Shown here piece after piece: positions 1-9,291 of a DNA stretch of 64,000 bases. Source of the DNA: Candidatus Lachnoclostridium avicola. GTDB taxonomy: Bacteria > Bacillota > Clostridia > Lachnospirales > Lachnospiraceae. The stretch is taken from the NCBI GenBank assembly GCA_019114465.1, contig DXFM01000052.1:1-64000 (forward strand), read 5' to 3'. Within the stretch, counting starts at the first letter, position 1. Each line of letters begins with the position of its first letter. Both the position numbers and the translations under genes were made by a program. The notes under the pieces were generated by a model, which was given only the letters and a program-made list of their open reading frames with translations, was not told the origin of the DNA and searched no databases.

Positions 1-143
1 CCAACCGGGAGGCGGTGGAGGCGTTTAAAAATTATCTGGAGCGCCGGGGCATCAACGTGACGGTGCGCCGGGAGATGGGACGGGACATCGGCGGGGCCTG
101 CGGCCAGCTGAGAAAGAGCTACATGGACAAAAAGGAGGCCTGA
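1..143 (+). CDS. rlmN: RlmN, 23S rRNA/tRNA adenine-C2 methyltransferase (3' end only)
   Basis: Only the last 46 codons are present; the reading frame begins at base 3 and stops at TGA 141-143. The tail contains [18 protein letters not shown], the C-terminal signature of radical-SAM RlmN, which methylates C2 of A2503 in 23S rRNA and A37 of some tRNAs. The cysteine in ACGQL is the family's resolving Cys for the methyl-enzyme intermediate. The gene lies 5 bp upstream of the PP2C phosphatase, an order common in Firmicutes (rlmN-prpC-prkC). The rest of the gene is outside the window. Confidence 0.93.
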   Translation, partial: NREAVEAFKNYLERRGINVTVRREMGRDIGGACGQLRKSYMDKKEA

Positions 144-148
144 GGAAA

Positions 149-886
149 ATGGAGTCTTACGCGCTGACAGACATCGGGATGGCGAGAAGCATGAACCAGG
201 ATTTTGTGTTCGCCACCTCAGAGAAAATCGGACCGCTGGAGAATCTGTTTCTGGTGGCCGACGGCATGGGCGGACACCGGGCGGGGGATTACGCCTCCCG
301 CTTTCTGATTCAGCATCTGGTAGCCTGCGTCAGGACGTCTGACGGAAAAGCGCCGGTGTCGGTGCTGGAGAAGGCAATCCGCCAGGTGAACCGGGAGCTG
401 TACCGGGAGGCGGTGGAGAAAGAGGAGCTGATGGGCATGGGAACTACCCTGGTGGCAGCCACCACGGAGGGAAAAACTCTCTATGTCTCCAATATCGGCG
501 ACAGCCGTCTGTACCTGATCCGGAGAAAAAAGGCCTATCAGGTGACCAGAGACCACTCCTACGTGGAGGAGATGGTGGCCGCCGGACGGATGGTCCGGGG
601 CAGCCAGGAGTATTTAAGCCAGAAAAATATTATCACCCGGGCGGCGGGAATGACCGAGCGGGTGGAGGCGGATTTCTTTGAGGTGGATCTGGAGGACGGG
701 GACAAGATCCTGCTGTGCTCCGACGGTCTGACCAACATGGTGGACAACGAGAAAATTGCGGAGATTGCCTCCGCCGGCGAAAGCCTCAGGCGGCGGGTGC
801 AGCGGCTGGTGGATCAGGCCAACGAAAACGGCGGCCGGGACAATATCACGGTGATCCTTGCGGATTATCAAGAGGAGGTGGGATGA
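149..886 (+). CDS. prpC: PP2C-family Ser/Thr protein phosphatase (PrpC/Stp)
   Basis: A 245-residue PPM phosphatase that removes phosphate from Ser/Thr residues, partnering the PASTA kinase encoded next. Metal-site and family motifs appear in order: DGMGGH at about 38-43, GDSR at 117-120, RDHS at 134-137, CSDGLTNMV from about 190 and GGRDNIT at about 228-234. There is no signal peptide or membrane segment, so it should be cytoplasmic. The length is usual for bacterial single-domain PP2C proteins. ATG 149 follows AGGAGG-like sequence in the end of rlmN. The stop lies 1 bp before the kinase ATG, so the pair is translationally coupled. Confidence 0.95.
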   Translation: MESYALTDIGMARSMNQDFVFATSEKIGPLENLFLVADGMGGHRAGDYASRFLIQHLVACVRTSDGKAPVSVLEKAIRQVNRELYREAVEKEELMGMGTTLVAATTEGKTLYVSNIGDSRLYLIRRKKAYQVTRDHSYVEEMVAAGRMVRGSQEYLSQKNIITRAAGMTERVEADFFEVDLEDGDKILLCSDGLTNMVDNEKIAEIASAGESLRRRVQRLVDQANENGGRDNITVILADYQEEVG

Positions 887-887
887 A

Positions 888-3077
888 ATGCTGAGCACAG
901 GAACCTTTCTGCAGGACCGGTATGAGATCCTGGAGAAGATCGGCTCCGGCGGAATGTCGGATGTCTACCGGGCAAAGTGCCACAAGCTGAACCGCCTGGT
1001 GGCGATCAAGGTGCTGAAAGAAGAATTCAGCTCTGACGCCTCATTTGTGGAGAAGTTCAAAATGGAGGCCCAGGCGGCGGCCAGGCTGTCCCATCCCAAT
1101 ATAGTCAGCGTCTACGACGTGGTGGATGAGGGAAACCTCCACTATATCGTCATGGAGCTGGTGGAGGGGATCACCCTGAAAAGCTATATCGCCAAAAAGG
1201 GCGCTCTGGGAACGAAGGAGGCCATCGGAATCGCCCTTCAGATGGCCCAGGGCATTGAGGCGGCCCATGAAAACGGCATTATCCACCGGGATATCAAGCC
1301 TCAGAACATCATCATTTCCATGGACGGCAAGGTCAAGGTGACGGATTTCGGCATTGCCAGGGCGGCGTCCTCCCAGACCATGAGCGCCACGGCCATGGGA
1401 TCCGTCCACTACATTTCCCCGGAACAGGCCCGGGGCGGCTACTGCGATACCAGAAGCGATATTTACTCCTTTGGAATCACCCTCTATGAGATGGTGACGG
1501 GCAGAGTTCCCTTTGAGGGGGACAACACGGTGACAGTGGCCCTGGCCCATCTGGAGGAGCCCATCCGTCTGCCCTCGGAGATCAATCCGGAGGTGCCGGT
1601 GAGTCTGGAGAAGATCATTCTCAAGTGCACGGAGAAGAAGGCGGAGTACCGCTACAGCTCCATGGGTGAAGTGATCCGGGATCTGCGCAGGGCTCTGATT
1701 GAGCCGGACGGAGACTTTGTGGAGGCGGTTCCCAGGGCGGACGCCACCGCCAAGACGGTGACCATCAGCTCGGAGGAGCTGAGCCAGATCCGCCAGGGAA
1801 GCAGAAACCGCCGGGCAGAGGAGGAGAATCAGCCGGAGATCGGCCGGAAGGTGGTTCCTGAGGGGAGTCCCTCGGAGGAGGAACCGTCCGGGGAGCCTGA
1901 GGAGAGCCTTCCGGAGCGCACAGGAAAAAAACGGCCCCGGCGGGAGAGAGAAGAGCCTCCCAGAAATGAGGACGTCAGTCCCCAGCTGGAACGGCTGCTC
2001 ACCGGCCTGGGAATTTTCGTGGCGGTGATCTTTGTGGTGGGCGTAATTCTGGTGCTGGTTCGGGTTGGAGGCATCTTTAACCTGGGTTCCGGAGGAAGGG
2101 AGTCCCAGAGCCAGGAGAGCATGGAGGAGACAGAGGAGACCGATGGAGAAGAGGACGGAACCATGGTCCGCATGCCGTCGGTGACCGGTCTCACCATGGA
2201 CGAGGCGGAGGACCGCCTGGCAGAGTACAACCTGATCCCGGAGTGGGAGGAGGTCTACGACGACACGGCCCAAAAGGATACGGTCATCAGCCAGGATCCG
2301 GCGGAGGGAGAGGCGGTGGAACGCTACTCCCGGGTGAAGCTGACGGCGAGCCTGGGTTCCGATCAGATGGATCTGGCGGCTCTCGGCGTCATGGAGATGA
2401 CGGAGGACGAGGCAAAGGATTTCTTTGCTCAGAATCGGATTACCGCCAGCTTTCAGCACCAGTATGACGATGTGGTGGAGGCTGGAAAGATCATCAGCTG
2501 TGATCCCACGACAGTGGCCGCCGGCGGCACTGTGACCGTGGTGGTCAGCGACGGGCCGGAGCAGGCCATGACGGTGATGCCCGATCTTCTGAACCAGACG
2601 GAGGAGGATGCGGTCGCCCTGCTGACGGACGCGGGACTGGAGGCCGGAAGAGTGACTTATGACAACAGTTCCACCGTGGAGAAGGGCAGTATCATGGGAC
2701 AGGAGGTTCCGAAGGGAACCGCCATCATGAGAGGAAGCTCTGTGGGCTATACGGTCAGCGCCGGCCCGGCCAGCGGGGAGGGCCAGAGGTATGTGGGCGC
2801 CATCAATACCACCTTCGACCCCAGCTCTCTCATCGGTCCCGGCTCCGGCAGCGTGGAGCTTCGGATTCTGATCCGGCTGATGCAGGTGGTGGACGGGGAG
2901 ACCCAGTACACCCCCCTGATGCCGGCGACTACCATCAACGGATCCACTCTGGTTCCGGTGAGCTTCTCCAATATTGAGGGGGCCCCCGGCGTGGATACGG
3001 GAGAAGTGCAGATTGTCAACGCGGACACCCAGGAAGTGATCCGCTCCTATACAGTACAGTTTTTTCCCCTTGGGTGA
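888..3077 (+). CDS. prkC: PASTA-domain Ser/Thr protein kinase (PrkC/Stk1/PknB type)
   Basis: A 729-residue membrane kinase that senses muropeptides or lipid II and phosphorylates cell-wall, division and translation proteins. The Hanks-type kinase domain covers about 10-270: glycine loop GSGGMSDV at 19-26, catalytic Lys41, HRDIKPQN from 133, DFG at 153-155. A charged juxtamembrane linker (about 300-365) leads to one membrane helix at about 371-393. Three PASTA repeats follow at about 427-489, 496-557 and 562-626, then a roughly 100-residue C-terminal extension with no recognisable domain. ATG 888 was chosen over the upstream in-frame ATG 858 because AGGAGG at 873-878 is correctly spaced. GerW-type sporulation genes elsewhere in the window are consistent with a germination role, as shown for Bacillus PrkC. 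Confidence 0.95.
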   Translation: MLSTGTFLQDRYEILEKIGSGGMSDVYRAKCHKLNRLVAIKVLKEEFSSDASFVEKFKMEAQAAARLSHPNIVSVYDVVDEGNLHYIVMELVEGITLKSYIAKKGALGTKEAIGIALQMAQGIEAAHENGIIHRDIKPQNIIISMDGKVKVTDFGIARAASSQTMSATAMGSVHYISPEQARGGYCDTRSDIYSFGITLYEMVTGRVPFEGDNTVTVALAHLEEPIRLPSEINPEVPVSLEKIILKCTEKKAEYRYSSMGEVIRDLRRALIEPDGDFVEAVPRADATAKTVTISSEELSQIRQGSRNRRAEEENQPEIGRKVVPEGSPSEEEPSGEPEESLPERTGKKRPRREREEPPRNEDVSPQLERLLTGLGIFVAVIFVVGVILVLVRVGGIFNLGSGGRESQSQESMEETEETDGEEDGTMVRMPSVTGLTMDEAEDRLAEYNLIPEWEEVYDDTAQKDTVISQDPAEGEAVERYSRVKLTASLGSDQMDLAALGVMEMTEDEAKDFFAQNRITASFQHQYDDVVEAGKIISCDPTTVAAGGTVTVVVSDGPEQAMTVMPDLLNQTEEDAVALLTDAGLEAGRVTYDNSSTVEKGSIMGQEVPKGTAIMRGSSVGYTVSAGPASGEGQRYVGAINTTFDPSSLIGPGSGSVELRILIRLMQVVDGETQYTPLMPATTINGSTLVPVSFSNIEGAPGVDTGEVQIVNADTQEVIRSYTVQFFPLG

Positions 3078-3083
3078 GGCAGT

Positions 3084-3962
3084 ATGAGAGGAAAGATTAT
3101 TAAAGGAATTGCAGGATTTTATTACGTGGATGACGGCCAGGGACTGGTGGTGCAGTGCCGGGCCAAAGGGGTGTTCCGCAACCGGAAGATCAAGCCCCTG
3201 GTGGGGGACAATGTGGAATTTGACCTGACGGATGAGAAAGATCTGGAGGGAAATGTGACGGAGATCCTCCCCAGGAAGAATGCCCTGATCCGCCCGGCGG
3301 CCGCCAATGTGGACCAGGCTCTGGTGGTGTTTGCCGTCAGTCATCCGGAGCCCAATTTAAATCTGCTGGACCGGTTTCTGGTGATGATGGAGGCCCAGCA
3401 GGTTCCAGTGATCATCTGCTTCAACAAGGCAGATTTACAGAATGAGGGCAGAGGAGAGGAATACCGCCGTATTTACGAGACGGCCGGTTATGAGGTGATG
3501 TTTACCAGCACCTATGAGGAAACCGGGATCGAGCAGGTGAGGGAGAAGCTTGCGGGAAAAACCACGGTGTTTGCCGGGCCATCCGGCGTGGGGAAATCCT
3601 CCCTGACCAACAAGCTGTTCCCGGAGGCGGCCATGGCCACGGGAAGCATCAGCGAAAAGATCCAGCGGGGACGGCACACCACCCGCCACACGGAGCTGTT
3701 TTCCCTGGGAAATCACACTTATATGATGGATACTCCCGGCTTTTCCTCCATGTACATCGAGAACATGGAGGCGTCGGAGCTGAAAAATTATTTCCCGGAG
3801 TTTGCCCGGTGGGAGGACCAGTGCCGTTTTCTGGGCTGCGTCCACATCGGAGAGCGGGACTGCGGGGTCAAGGACGCGGTGCAGCGGGGAGAGATTCCGG
3901 AGAGCCGGTATGAGAATTACCGGCTGATATACCAGGAACTGAAGGATAAAAGGAGGTATTAG
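3084..3962 (+). CDS. rsgA: RsgA, ribosome small-subunit biogenesis GTPase
   Basis: A 292-residue circularly permuted GTPase acting late in 30S maturation. It has an N-terminal OB fold (about 1-65), then the permuted GTPase motifs: NKAD (G4) at 114-117, GPSGVGKSS (P-loop) at 165-173 and DTPGF (G3) at 216-220. A C-terminal zinc site uses C247, C252, H254 and C260. It starts 6 bp after the PASTA kinase. RsgA is a reported substrate of PrkC-type kinases in Bacillus, so the clustering may reflect regulation. The stop TAG is 1 bp from the rpe start, indicating one operon. Confidence 0.96.
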   Translation: MRGKIIKGIAGFYYVDDGQGLVVQCRAKGVFRNRKIKPLVGDNVEFDLTDEKDLEGNVTEILPRKNALIRPAAANVDQALVVFAVSHPEPNLNLLDRFLVMMEAQQVPVIICFNKADLQNEGRGEEYRRIYETAGYEVMFTSTYEETGIEQVREKLAGKTTVFAGPSGVGKSSLTNKLFPEAAMATGSISEKIQRGRHTTRHTELFSLGNHTYMMDTPGFSSMYIENMEASELKNYFPEFARWEDQCRFLGCVHIGERDCGVKDAVQRGEIPESRYENYRLIYQELKDKRRY

Positions 3963-3963
3963 G

Positions 3964-4632
3964 ATGTACATTTTGGCACCGTCGCTGCTGGCGGCGGATT
4001 TTGGACACCTGGCAGAGCAGGTGAAAGCGGTGGAGGACGCCGGGGCGAAATACCTCCATCTGGATGTGATGGACGGGGCGTTTGTGCCCAGCATTTCCTT
4101 CGGCATGCCGGTGTTAAAGAGCCTGAGAAGCTGTACCGGACTGGTGTTTGACGTTCACATGATGGTGGAGGAGCCGGGAAGGTACATCCAGGATATTAAG
4201 GATTCAGGGGCAGACCTGATCTGCGTCCACCAGGAGGCCTGTGTCCATCTGGACCGGACGGTCAGCCAGATTAAGGAGGCCGGCTTGAAGGTGGCGGTGG
4301 CCTTAAACCCCGCCACCCCCGTATCCACTCTGGAATACATTCTGCCGGAGCTGGACATGGCCCTGATCATGTCCGTCAATCCCGGATTCGGGGGACAGAA
4401 ATTCATCCCCTACGCCCTGGACAAGGTGCGCTGTCTGCGGGAGATGGCGGAGAAGAAGAATCCATCCCTGGACATTCAGGTGGACGGAGGCGTTACGGCC
4501 GGGAATGTGAGAGACCTGATGGAGGCGGGAGCCAACGTGTTTGTAGCCGGTTCCGCCGTGTTTCAGGGAGATGCGGCCGCCAATGTGAAGGAATTTCTGG
4601 ACGTCTTCCGCCAGTATGAGGCCTTATCATGA
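3964..4632 (+). CDS. rpe: Ribulose-phosphate 3-epimerase
   Basis: A 222-residue TIM-barrel enzyme interconverting D-ribulose 5-phosphate and D-xylulose 5-phosphate in the pentose phosphate pathway. Visible motifs are HLDVMDGAFVP (metal His and catalytic Asp, about 32-42), VNPGFGGQKF (phosphate loop) and the late QVDGGV with the second catalytic Asp. ATG 3964 follows AAAGGAGG at 3949-3955. The last four bases overlap the next gene as ATGA, so the two are translationally coupled. Clustering of rsgA, rpe and thiN is standard in Firmicutes. Confidence 0.97.
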   Translation: MYILAPSLLAADFGHLAEQVKAVEDAGAKYLHLDVMDGAFVPSISFGMPVLKSLRSCTGLVFDVHMMVEEPGRYIQDIKDSGADLICVHQEACVHLDRTVSQIKEAGLKVAVALNPATPVSTLEYILPELDMALIMSVNPGFGGQKFIPYALDKVRCLREMAEKKNPSLDIQVDGGVTAGNVRDLMEAGANVFVAGSAVFQGDAAANVKEFLDVFRQYEALS

Positions 4633-5294
4633 GGGAGCAGGAAACGAAGCGGGCGCTGATTATCTCCGGGGGAAGCCTGGAGGAGGATTTCGCGTCGGCT
4701 TATCTGAAAGATCAGAATTTTGACATGATCATCGCCGTGGACTCCGGCCTGAAGGGGGCTCTGGACCTGGGGCTTTCCGTGGATGCGGCGGTGGGAGATT
4801 TTGACTCTGCCGACCCGGTTACCCTGGCGGAGGGCCATGAACACCGGGAAATCCACTGGGAGGTGCACCGGCCGGAGAAGGACGAGACGGACACGGAGCT
4901 GGCGGTGACCACGGCGGTCAGGGCCGGCTGCCGGGAACTGGTGATCCTGGGAGCCCTGGGGGGCCGGTTTGACCACGCCCTGGGCAATGTCCATCTGCTG
5001 TACTACGGGGCGAAGCTGGGGGCGGAGGCGTCCATTCTGGACAGCCGCAACCGGATCACCGTGCTGACGGAGGGGAGGACCTTCCGCAGAGAGGAGCTGT
5101 GGGGAAAATACGTCTCCTTCCTGCCGCTGACCATGGAGGTGAAGGGGATCACCCTGCGGGGCTTTAAGTATCCTCTGACCAAAAAAGAAATTTCCATCGG
5201 TCCCTGCCTGTGTATCAGCAATGAGCTGGCGGCGGAGGAGGCGTCCATCACCTTTGACCAGGGGGTTCTGATCTGCGTGGAGTCCAGGGACTGA
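4629..5294 (+). CDS. thiN: Thiamine pyrophosphokinase
   Basis: A 221-residue enzyme transferring pyrophosphate from ATP to thiamine to make thiamine diphosphate, the cofactor of transketolase and pyruvate-metabolising enzymes. The N-terminal half shows the family motifs AVDSGLKGAL, VGDFDS and EKDETDTELAV, then LGALGGRFDHALGN. The C-terminal half is the thiamine-binding beta-sandwich (SIGPCLCISNEL region). It overlaps rpe by 4 bp and is the last gene of the stp-prkC-rsgA-rpe-thiN operon. No terminator hairpin with a T-tract is obvious in the 103 bp that follow. Confidence 0.95.
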   Translation: MREQETKRALIISGGSLEEDFASAYLKDQNFDMIIAVDSGLKGALDLGLSVDAAVGDFDSADPVTLAEGHEHREIHWEVHRPEKDETDTELAVTTAVRAGCRELVILGALGGRFDHALGNVHLLYYGAKLGAEASILDSRNRITVLTEGRTFRREELWGKYVSFLPLTMEVKGITLRGFKYPLTKKEISIGPCLCISNELAAEEASITFDQGVLICVESRD

Positions 5295-5397
5295 CCAACT
5301 GGACTGGCTTAAAAATAATAAACTGGATATTTAAAACAAGCCACTTCTGTCATAAGATAAGGCAGAACTTGAATACAAGAGACAGGAGTGATGCTTT

Positions 5398-5994
5398 ATG
5401 AAACAGCGGGAAAATGACAAACTTTACAAGATCGTGCTTACGGGACTGATGGCGGCGCTGTGCTACGTCTGCTTTACCTTTCTGAAGATCCCGATCCCCA
5501 CCATGGGCGGAGATTTTGTGGCCCTCCATGTGGGCAACGCCTTCTGCGTGCTGGCGGCCCTTCTGCTGGGCGGGGTCTACGGAGGACTGGCAGGTTCCCT
5601 GGGGATGACGGTGGCGGACCTGATGGATCCGGCCTACGTGACCAGCGCGCCGAAGACCTTTATTCTGAAATTCTGTATCGGGCTGATCGCCGGCTTCATC
5701 GCCCATCGGATCGCCCATATTACAGAAGATCATGACGGGAAATATATTTTCAAGTGGACATTGATCGCCTCTGCGGTTTCCCTGGGATTTAACGTGATCG
5801 CTGATCCGGTGGTGGGATATTTTTACAAGAATCTGATTCTGGGAATCCCGGAGCCGGCGGCCAAAATCATGACCACCTGGGCGGCGGGAGTGACGCTGTT
5901 AAACGCCGTGGCCGGCACGGTGGTGGTGGTGGCCGTCTACATGGCCCTTCGGCCCATCCTTCGGAAAACGGGCATCTTTTTTCACATATCCTAG
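5398..5994 (+). CDS. ECF transporter S component (vitamin or cofactor uptake; substrate unknown)
   Basis: A 198-residue protein with about five to six hydrophobic helices, typical of substrate-binding S components of energy-coupling-factor transporters. The first helix carries GLMAALCYVCFTF, similar to the AxxxA region with which S components contact EcfT. No EcfA or EcfT gene is adjacent, so it probably uses a shared ECF module encoded elsewhere (group II). Following thiN does not prove thiamine specificity; I see no diagnostic ThiT motif. The 103-bp upstream gap has no riboswitch I can recognise. An RBS (ACAGGAG) precedes ATG 5398. Confidence 0.8.
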   Translation: MKQRENDKLYKIVLTGLMAALCYVCFTFLKIPIPTMGGDFVALHVGNAFCVLAALLLGGVYGGLAGSLGMTVADLMDPAYVTSAPKTFILKFCIGLIAGFIAHRIAHITEDHDGKYIFKWTLIASAVSLGFNVIADPVVGYFYKNLILGIPEPAAKIMTTWAAGVTLLNAVAGTVVVVAVYMALRPILRKTGIFFHIS

Positions 5995-6002
5995 AAAAGG
6001 GC

Positions 6003-6031
6003 TTTAATTTGCGCCGCTTTTGTAGTATAAT
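6003..6031 (+). promoter_or_regulatory. Candidate sigma-A promoter of serS
   Basis: A perfect -10 TATAAT at 6026-6031 lies 70 bp before the serS start. The -35 at 6003-6008 (TTTAAT) is a poor match at 17-bp spacing. The following leader of about 65 nt is too short for a T-box, although serS is often T-box controlled in Firmicutes. Confidence 0.45.
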
Positions 6032-6100
6032 CAAGCGCAGATTCCCGCGGTTTTTGGACCCGCGGTTCCCATTTCAAAATACAGGAGGAAGATCCAAGCT

Positions 6101-7381
6101 ATGCTAGACTTAAAGTTTGTCCGGGAGAATCCGGACATTGTAAAACAGAACATTAAGAACAAATTCCAGGACGCCAAGCTGCCCTTGGTGGACGAGGTGA
6201 TCGACCTGGATGCGAAGAACCGCGCCACCAAGGCTGAGGCTGACACCCTGAGGGCAAACCGGAACAAGCTGTCCAAGCAGATCGGCGCCCTTATGGGACA
6301 GGGAAAGAAGGAGGAGGCCGAGGAGGTAAAGCGCCAGGTAGCGGAAGGCGCGAAGCGTCTGGCTGAGCTGGAAGTTCTGGAGAAGGAATATGAGGAGAGA
6401 ATCCTCAAGATCATGATGACCATTCCCAACATCATCGATCCCTCCGTACCCATCGGAAAGGACGACAGCGAGAATGTGGAGGTTCAGAGATACGGGGAGC
6501 CGGTGGTTCCGGATTTTGAGATCCCCTATCACACGGAGATCATGGAGAAGTTCCACGGAATTGATCTGGACAGCGCCAGAAGAGTGGCCGGCAACGGATT
6601 CTACTACCTTATGGGCGACATTGCCAGACTTCATTCCGCCGTGCTGGCCTACGCCAGGGATTTCATGATCGACAGAGGATTTACCTACTGCGTGCCTCCC
6701 TTCATGATCCGCAGCAACGTGGTGACCGGCGTTATGAGCTTTGCGGAGATGGACGCCATGATGTACAAGATCGAGGGAGAGGACCTGTACCTCATCGGTA
6801 CCAGCGAGCACTCCATGATCGGAAAGTTCATCGACCAGATCATTCCGGAGGAGGAGCTTCCCTATACCCTCACCAGCTATTCCCCCTGCTTCCGCAAGGA
6901 GAAGGGCGCCCACGGCATTGAGGAGAGAGGCGTATACCGGATTCACCAGTTTGAGAAGCAGGAGATGATCGTGGTCTGCAAGCCGGAGGACTCCAAGATG
7001 TGGTTTGACAAGCTGTGGCAGAACACGGTGGATCTGTTCCGCTCCATGGACATTCCGGTGCGGACTCTGGAGTGCTGTTCCGGCGATCTGGCAGACTTGA
7101 AGGTGAAGTCTGTGGACGTGGAGGCCTGGTCCCCGAGACAGAAGAAGTATTTTGAGGTGGGAAGCTGCTCCAACCTGGGAGACGCTCAGGCCCGCCGGTT
7201 AAAGATCCGTGTAAATGGAGCGGACGGCAATAAGTACTTTGCCCACACCCTGAACAACACAGTGGTGGCTCCGCCCAGAATGCTCATCGCGTTCCTGGAG
7301 AATAACCTGCAGGCGGACGGCAGCGTGAGAATTCCTGAGGTTCTCCGTCCCTACATGGGCGGAAAGACGGAAATCCGCTGA
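6101..7381 (+). CDS. serS: Seryl-tRNA synthetase
   Basis: A 426-residue class II aminoacyl-tRNA synthetase that charges tRNA-Ser (and tRNA-Sec where present). The N-terminal charged coiled-coil arm (about 30-100) binds the long variable arm of tRNA-Ser. The catalytic core includes TSEHSM, class II motif 2 FRKEKGAHG and motif 3 around VVAPPRMLIAFLEN. The length matches the family (about 425). ATG 6101 has AGGAGGA upstream. It appears monocistronic or weakly coupled to the membrane-protein gene 29 bp downstream. Confidence 0.98.
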   Translation: MLDLKFVRENPDIVKQNIKNKFQDAKLPLVDEVIDLDAKNRATKAEADTLRANRNKLSKQIGALMGQGKKEEAEEVKRQVAEGAKRLAELEVLEKEYEERILKIMMTIPNIIDPSVPIGKDDSENVEVQRYGEPVVPDFEIPYHTEIMEKFHGIDLDSARRVAGNGFYYLMGDIARLHSAVLAYARDFMIDRGFTYCVPPFMIRSNVVTGVMSFAEMDAMMYKIEGEDLYLIGTSEHSMIGKFIDQIIPEEELPYTLTSYSPCFRKEKGAHGIEERGVYRIHQFEKQEMIVVCKPEDSKMWFDKLWQNTVDLFRSMDIPVRTLECCSGDLADLKVKSVDVEAWSPRQKKYFEVGSCSNLGDAQARRLKIRVNGADGNKYFAHTLNNTVVAPPRMLIAFLENNLQADGSVRIPEVLRPYMGGKTEIR

Positions 7382-7410
7382 AATACTAAGGGAAAAAGGA
7401 AATATTAAAA

Positions 7411-9246
7411 ATGGAAAAACAGGAGAGACGTTTTCTCCGGATGGAATACCTCCTCGCTCTGGGGGTATTCCTCCTGTTTGCCTTCTGGGTCAACCACGGG
7501 ATAAAGATGACCGGCCTGTACGGGGATGATTTATACCTGTGGTATTGTTTTGATACGGAGTCCCTGCGGGAGTTTATCCTGCCCCTGGGAGGAACGAAAT
7601 TCCGGCTGATCCACAACATTCTATGCTATCTGCAGCTGCTGTTTATGGGACCGGATATCTGGCTTATGGTGCCCTTCAACATTGTGGTGAACGCCCTGAT
7701 TGCCCTGACCCTGTTTCACATTGTGAGGAAAATTGCCGGATGTCCCTTTCTGGCGGGAGCCTGCGGACTGGCTTATCTGCTGTCCCACCTTTCCTATTAC
7801 CAGATCACCCAGGGCTACGGCCTGATGGAGGCGTCGGCTCTGTGGCTGGCCCTGATCATCCTCTATCTCATGTACCGGTATTTAAACGGGCTGGGAGACG
7901 GCAGGAAACTCTACATGGCCGCCTCTGGCCTCTATTTTATTGTGAGCCTGATTCACGAGCGGTACATGGTGCTTCTGGTGGTGCTGGCGGCAGCGGTGGT
8001 GTTCAAGCACGCGCTGACGGGAAAGAAGGAGTACCGCCTGCTGATCTGGGCCTTTCTGTCCTTCGCCGCGGTGATGGCACTCCGCCTTCTGACCACGGGA
8101 ACCATTATTCCCGCGGGAACCGGCGGCACGGAGGTGACGGACACCTTTTCCCTCCAGGAAGCTCTGGGCTACGCGGTGGACAATGTGCTCTATGTGTTCG
8201 GCGTCAACGCCGGCCCCATTCATCTGGACGGGGTGGAGTGGCAGAACGTGCCCCGGCGGCTGCGGGCAGTGGTGTACCTGACAGATGCCATTCTGGGTGT
8301 CCTGGTGCTTCTCGCCGCGTTTTCCATCTGGAAACAGAAAAAGAGGCGAAAGGAGTATCTCTGCACCATTCTGCTGATTCTTCTGTTTATGGCCATGTGC
8401 ATCGGCGCGGCCAGCGTCACTGTGCGGCTGGAAATGCGGTGGGTGTATGTGACCTACAGCGCGGCTCTGATTCTGCTGGCTTATCTGTGGAAGATCGTCA
8501 AAAACGGCGGCGGAAAACTGGCGGGGCGGGCGGCCTTTGCGGCGGCAGCCTGCTATTTTGTGCTGATCCTCCCCGTGGAGCTGTTTTACCGGGACAATTA
8601 TGAGAACCTGTACTTCTGGAAAGGACAGGAGGAGGCCAATTCCCTGGCAGATGTGACCTGGGGTGTGTACGGGGACGATATCTTCGGCTCTGAGATCTAT
8701 ATCATCGGGGAGGAGTGGGAGGACGCGGAGTACCGGACGGACGCCTTCTGGCGGCCTTACCGCAGGGATCCCAGTCAGCCTCTGCCCACGGTGAAGTTCA
8801 TCGACAGTCTGGGAGAGGCGTGGCCCATCACAGACCGGGACAAAAAGATCGTGCTGAAGGAGGATCCGGAGCATCACCGGTATGTGGATGTGACCTCCAT
8901 GATCAAGATCAAAAAATATCAGAATGTCTACGGCTATTACGAATATGACGGCTGGATGGATCAGAAGACGAAGATCCGGGTGTTTACCGGCACCTCCGGC
9001 CAGCTGCGGATCGGCTTTTACGCGCCGAAGGAGATCACGGGCAATGAGACCATCACCGTCTCCTCCGGAGACCGCCTGATCCAGGAGATCCACCTGAAAG
9101 ATCACTGGGCAGATCTGGTGATTCCGGTGATGAAGCAGCGGTATATTGAGCTGGATATTGAGTGCAATTTCTATTCCGTGGACCCGAATCAGGAGATGCG
9201 CGGGGAGACTCCCATGGCTGTCAATGTGCAGATGTCGGCGGAATAG
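7411..9246 (+). CDS. Polytopic membrane protein, GT-C-like glycosyltransferase fold suspected
   Basis: A 611-residue protein with about ten predicted helices in residues 13-400 and a C-terminal soluble region of about 210 residues (rich in W, Y and D) that probably lies outside the membrane. The first loop carries YGDDLYLW, resembling the acidic pair that GT-C enzymes place after helix 1, but I cannot confirm a lipid-linked sugar transferase. The C-terminal part contains beta-rich sequence with no named domain that I recognise. The RBS before ATG 7411 is weak (AAGGAAAT); ATG 7441 is an alternative. It may be an orphan cell-envelope enzyme. It is listed as unknown function with a tentative fold. 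Confidence 0.6.
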   Translation: MEKQERRFLRMEYLLALGVFLLFAFWVNHGIKMTGLYGDDLYLWYCFDTESLREFILPLGGTKFRLIHNILCYLQLLFMGPDIWLMVPFNIVVNALIALTLFHIVRKIAGCPFLAGACGLAYLLSHLSYYQITQGYGLMEASALWLALIILYLMYRYLNGLGDGRKLYMAASGLYFIVSLIHERYMVLLVVLAAAVVFKHALTGKKEYRLLIWAFLSFAAVMALRLLTTGTIIPAGTGGTEVTDTFSLQEALGYAVDNVLYVFGVNAGPIHLDGVEWQNVPRRLRAVVYLTDAILGVLVLLAAFSIWKQKKRRKEYLCTILLILLFMAMCIGAASVTVRLEMRWVYVTYSAALILLAYLWKIVKNGGGKLAGRAAFAAAACYFVLILPVELFYRDNYENLYFWKGQEEANSLADVTWGVYGDDIFGSEIYIIGEEWEDAEYRTDAFWRPYRRDPSQPLPTVKFIDSLGEAWPITDRDKKIVLKEDPEHHRYVDVTSMIKIKKYQNVYGYYEYDGWMDQKTKIRVFTGTSGQLRIGFYAPKEITGNETITVSSGDRLIQEIHLKDHWADLVIPVMKQRYIELDIECNFYSVDPNQEMRGETPMAVNVQMSAE

Positions 9247-9291
9247 GGGAAAAAGGAAAAACCGGCTGCGGCCGGGAGAGGAGAAAATCTG

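Noticed and set aside
1041-3344. Long minus-strand open frame of 767 codons opposite the PASTA kinase
   Set aside because: The + strand carries a clear kinase with motifs and RBS; the minus frame is a shadow of high GC and has no recognisable motifs.
5295-5397. Possible riboswitch before the ECF S component
   Set aside because: The gap is only 103 nt and shows no TPP, preQ1, FMN or other consensus I can recognise.
5995-6100. Possible T-box before serS
   Set aside because: The gap is too short and lacks the TGGNACCGCG sequence; only a short CCGCGG palindrome pair is present.
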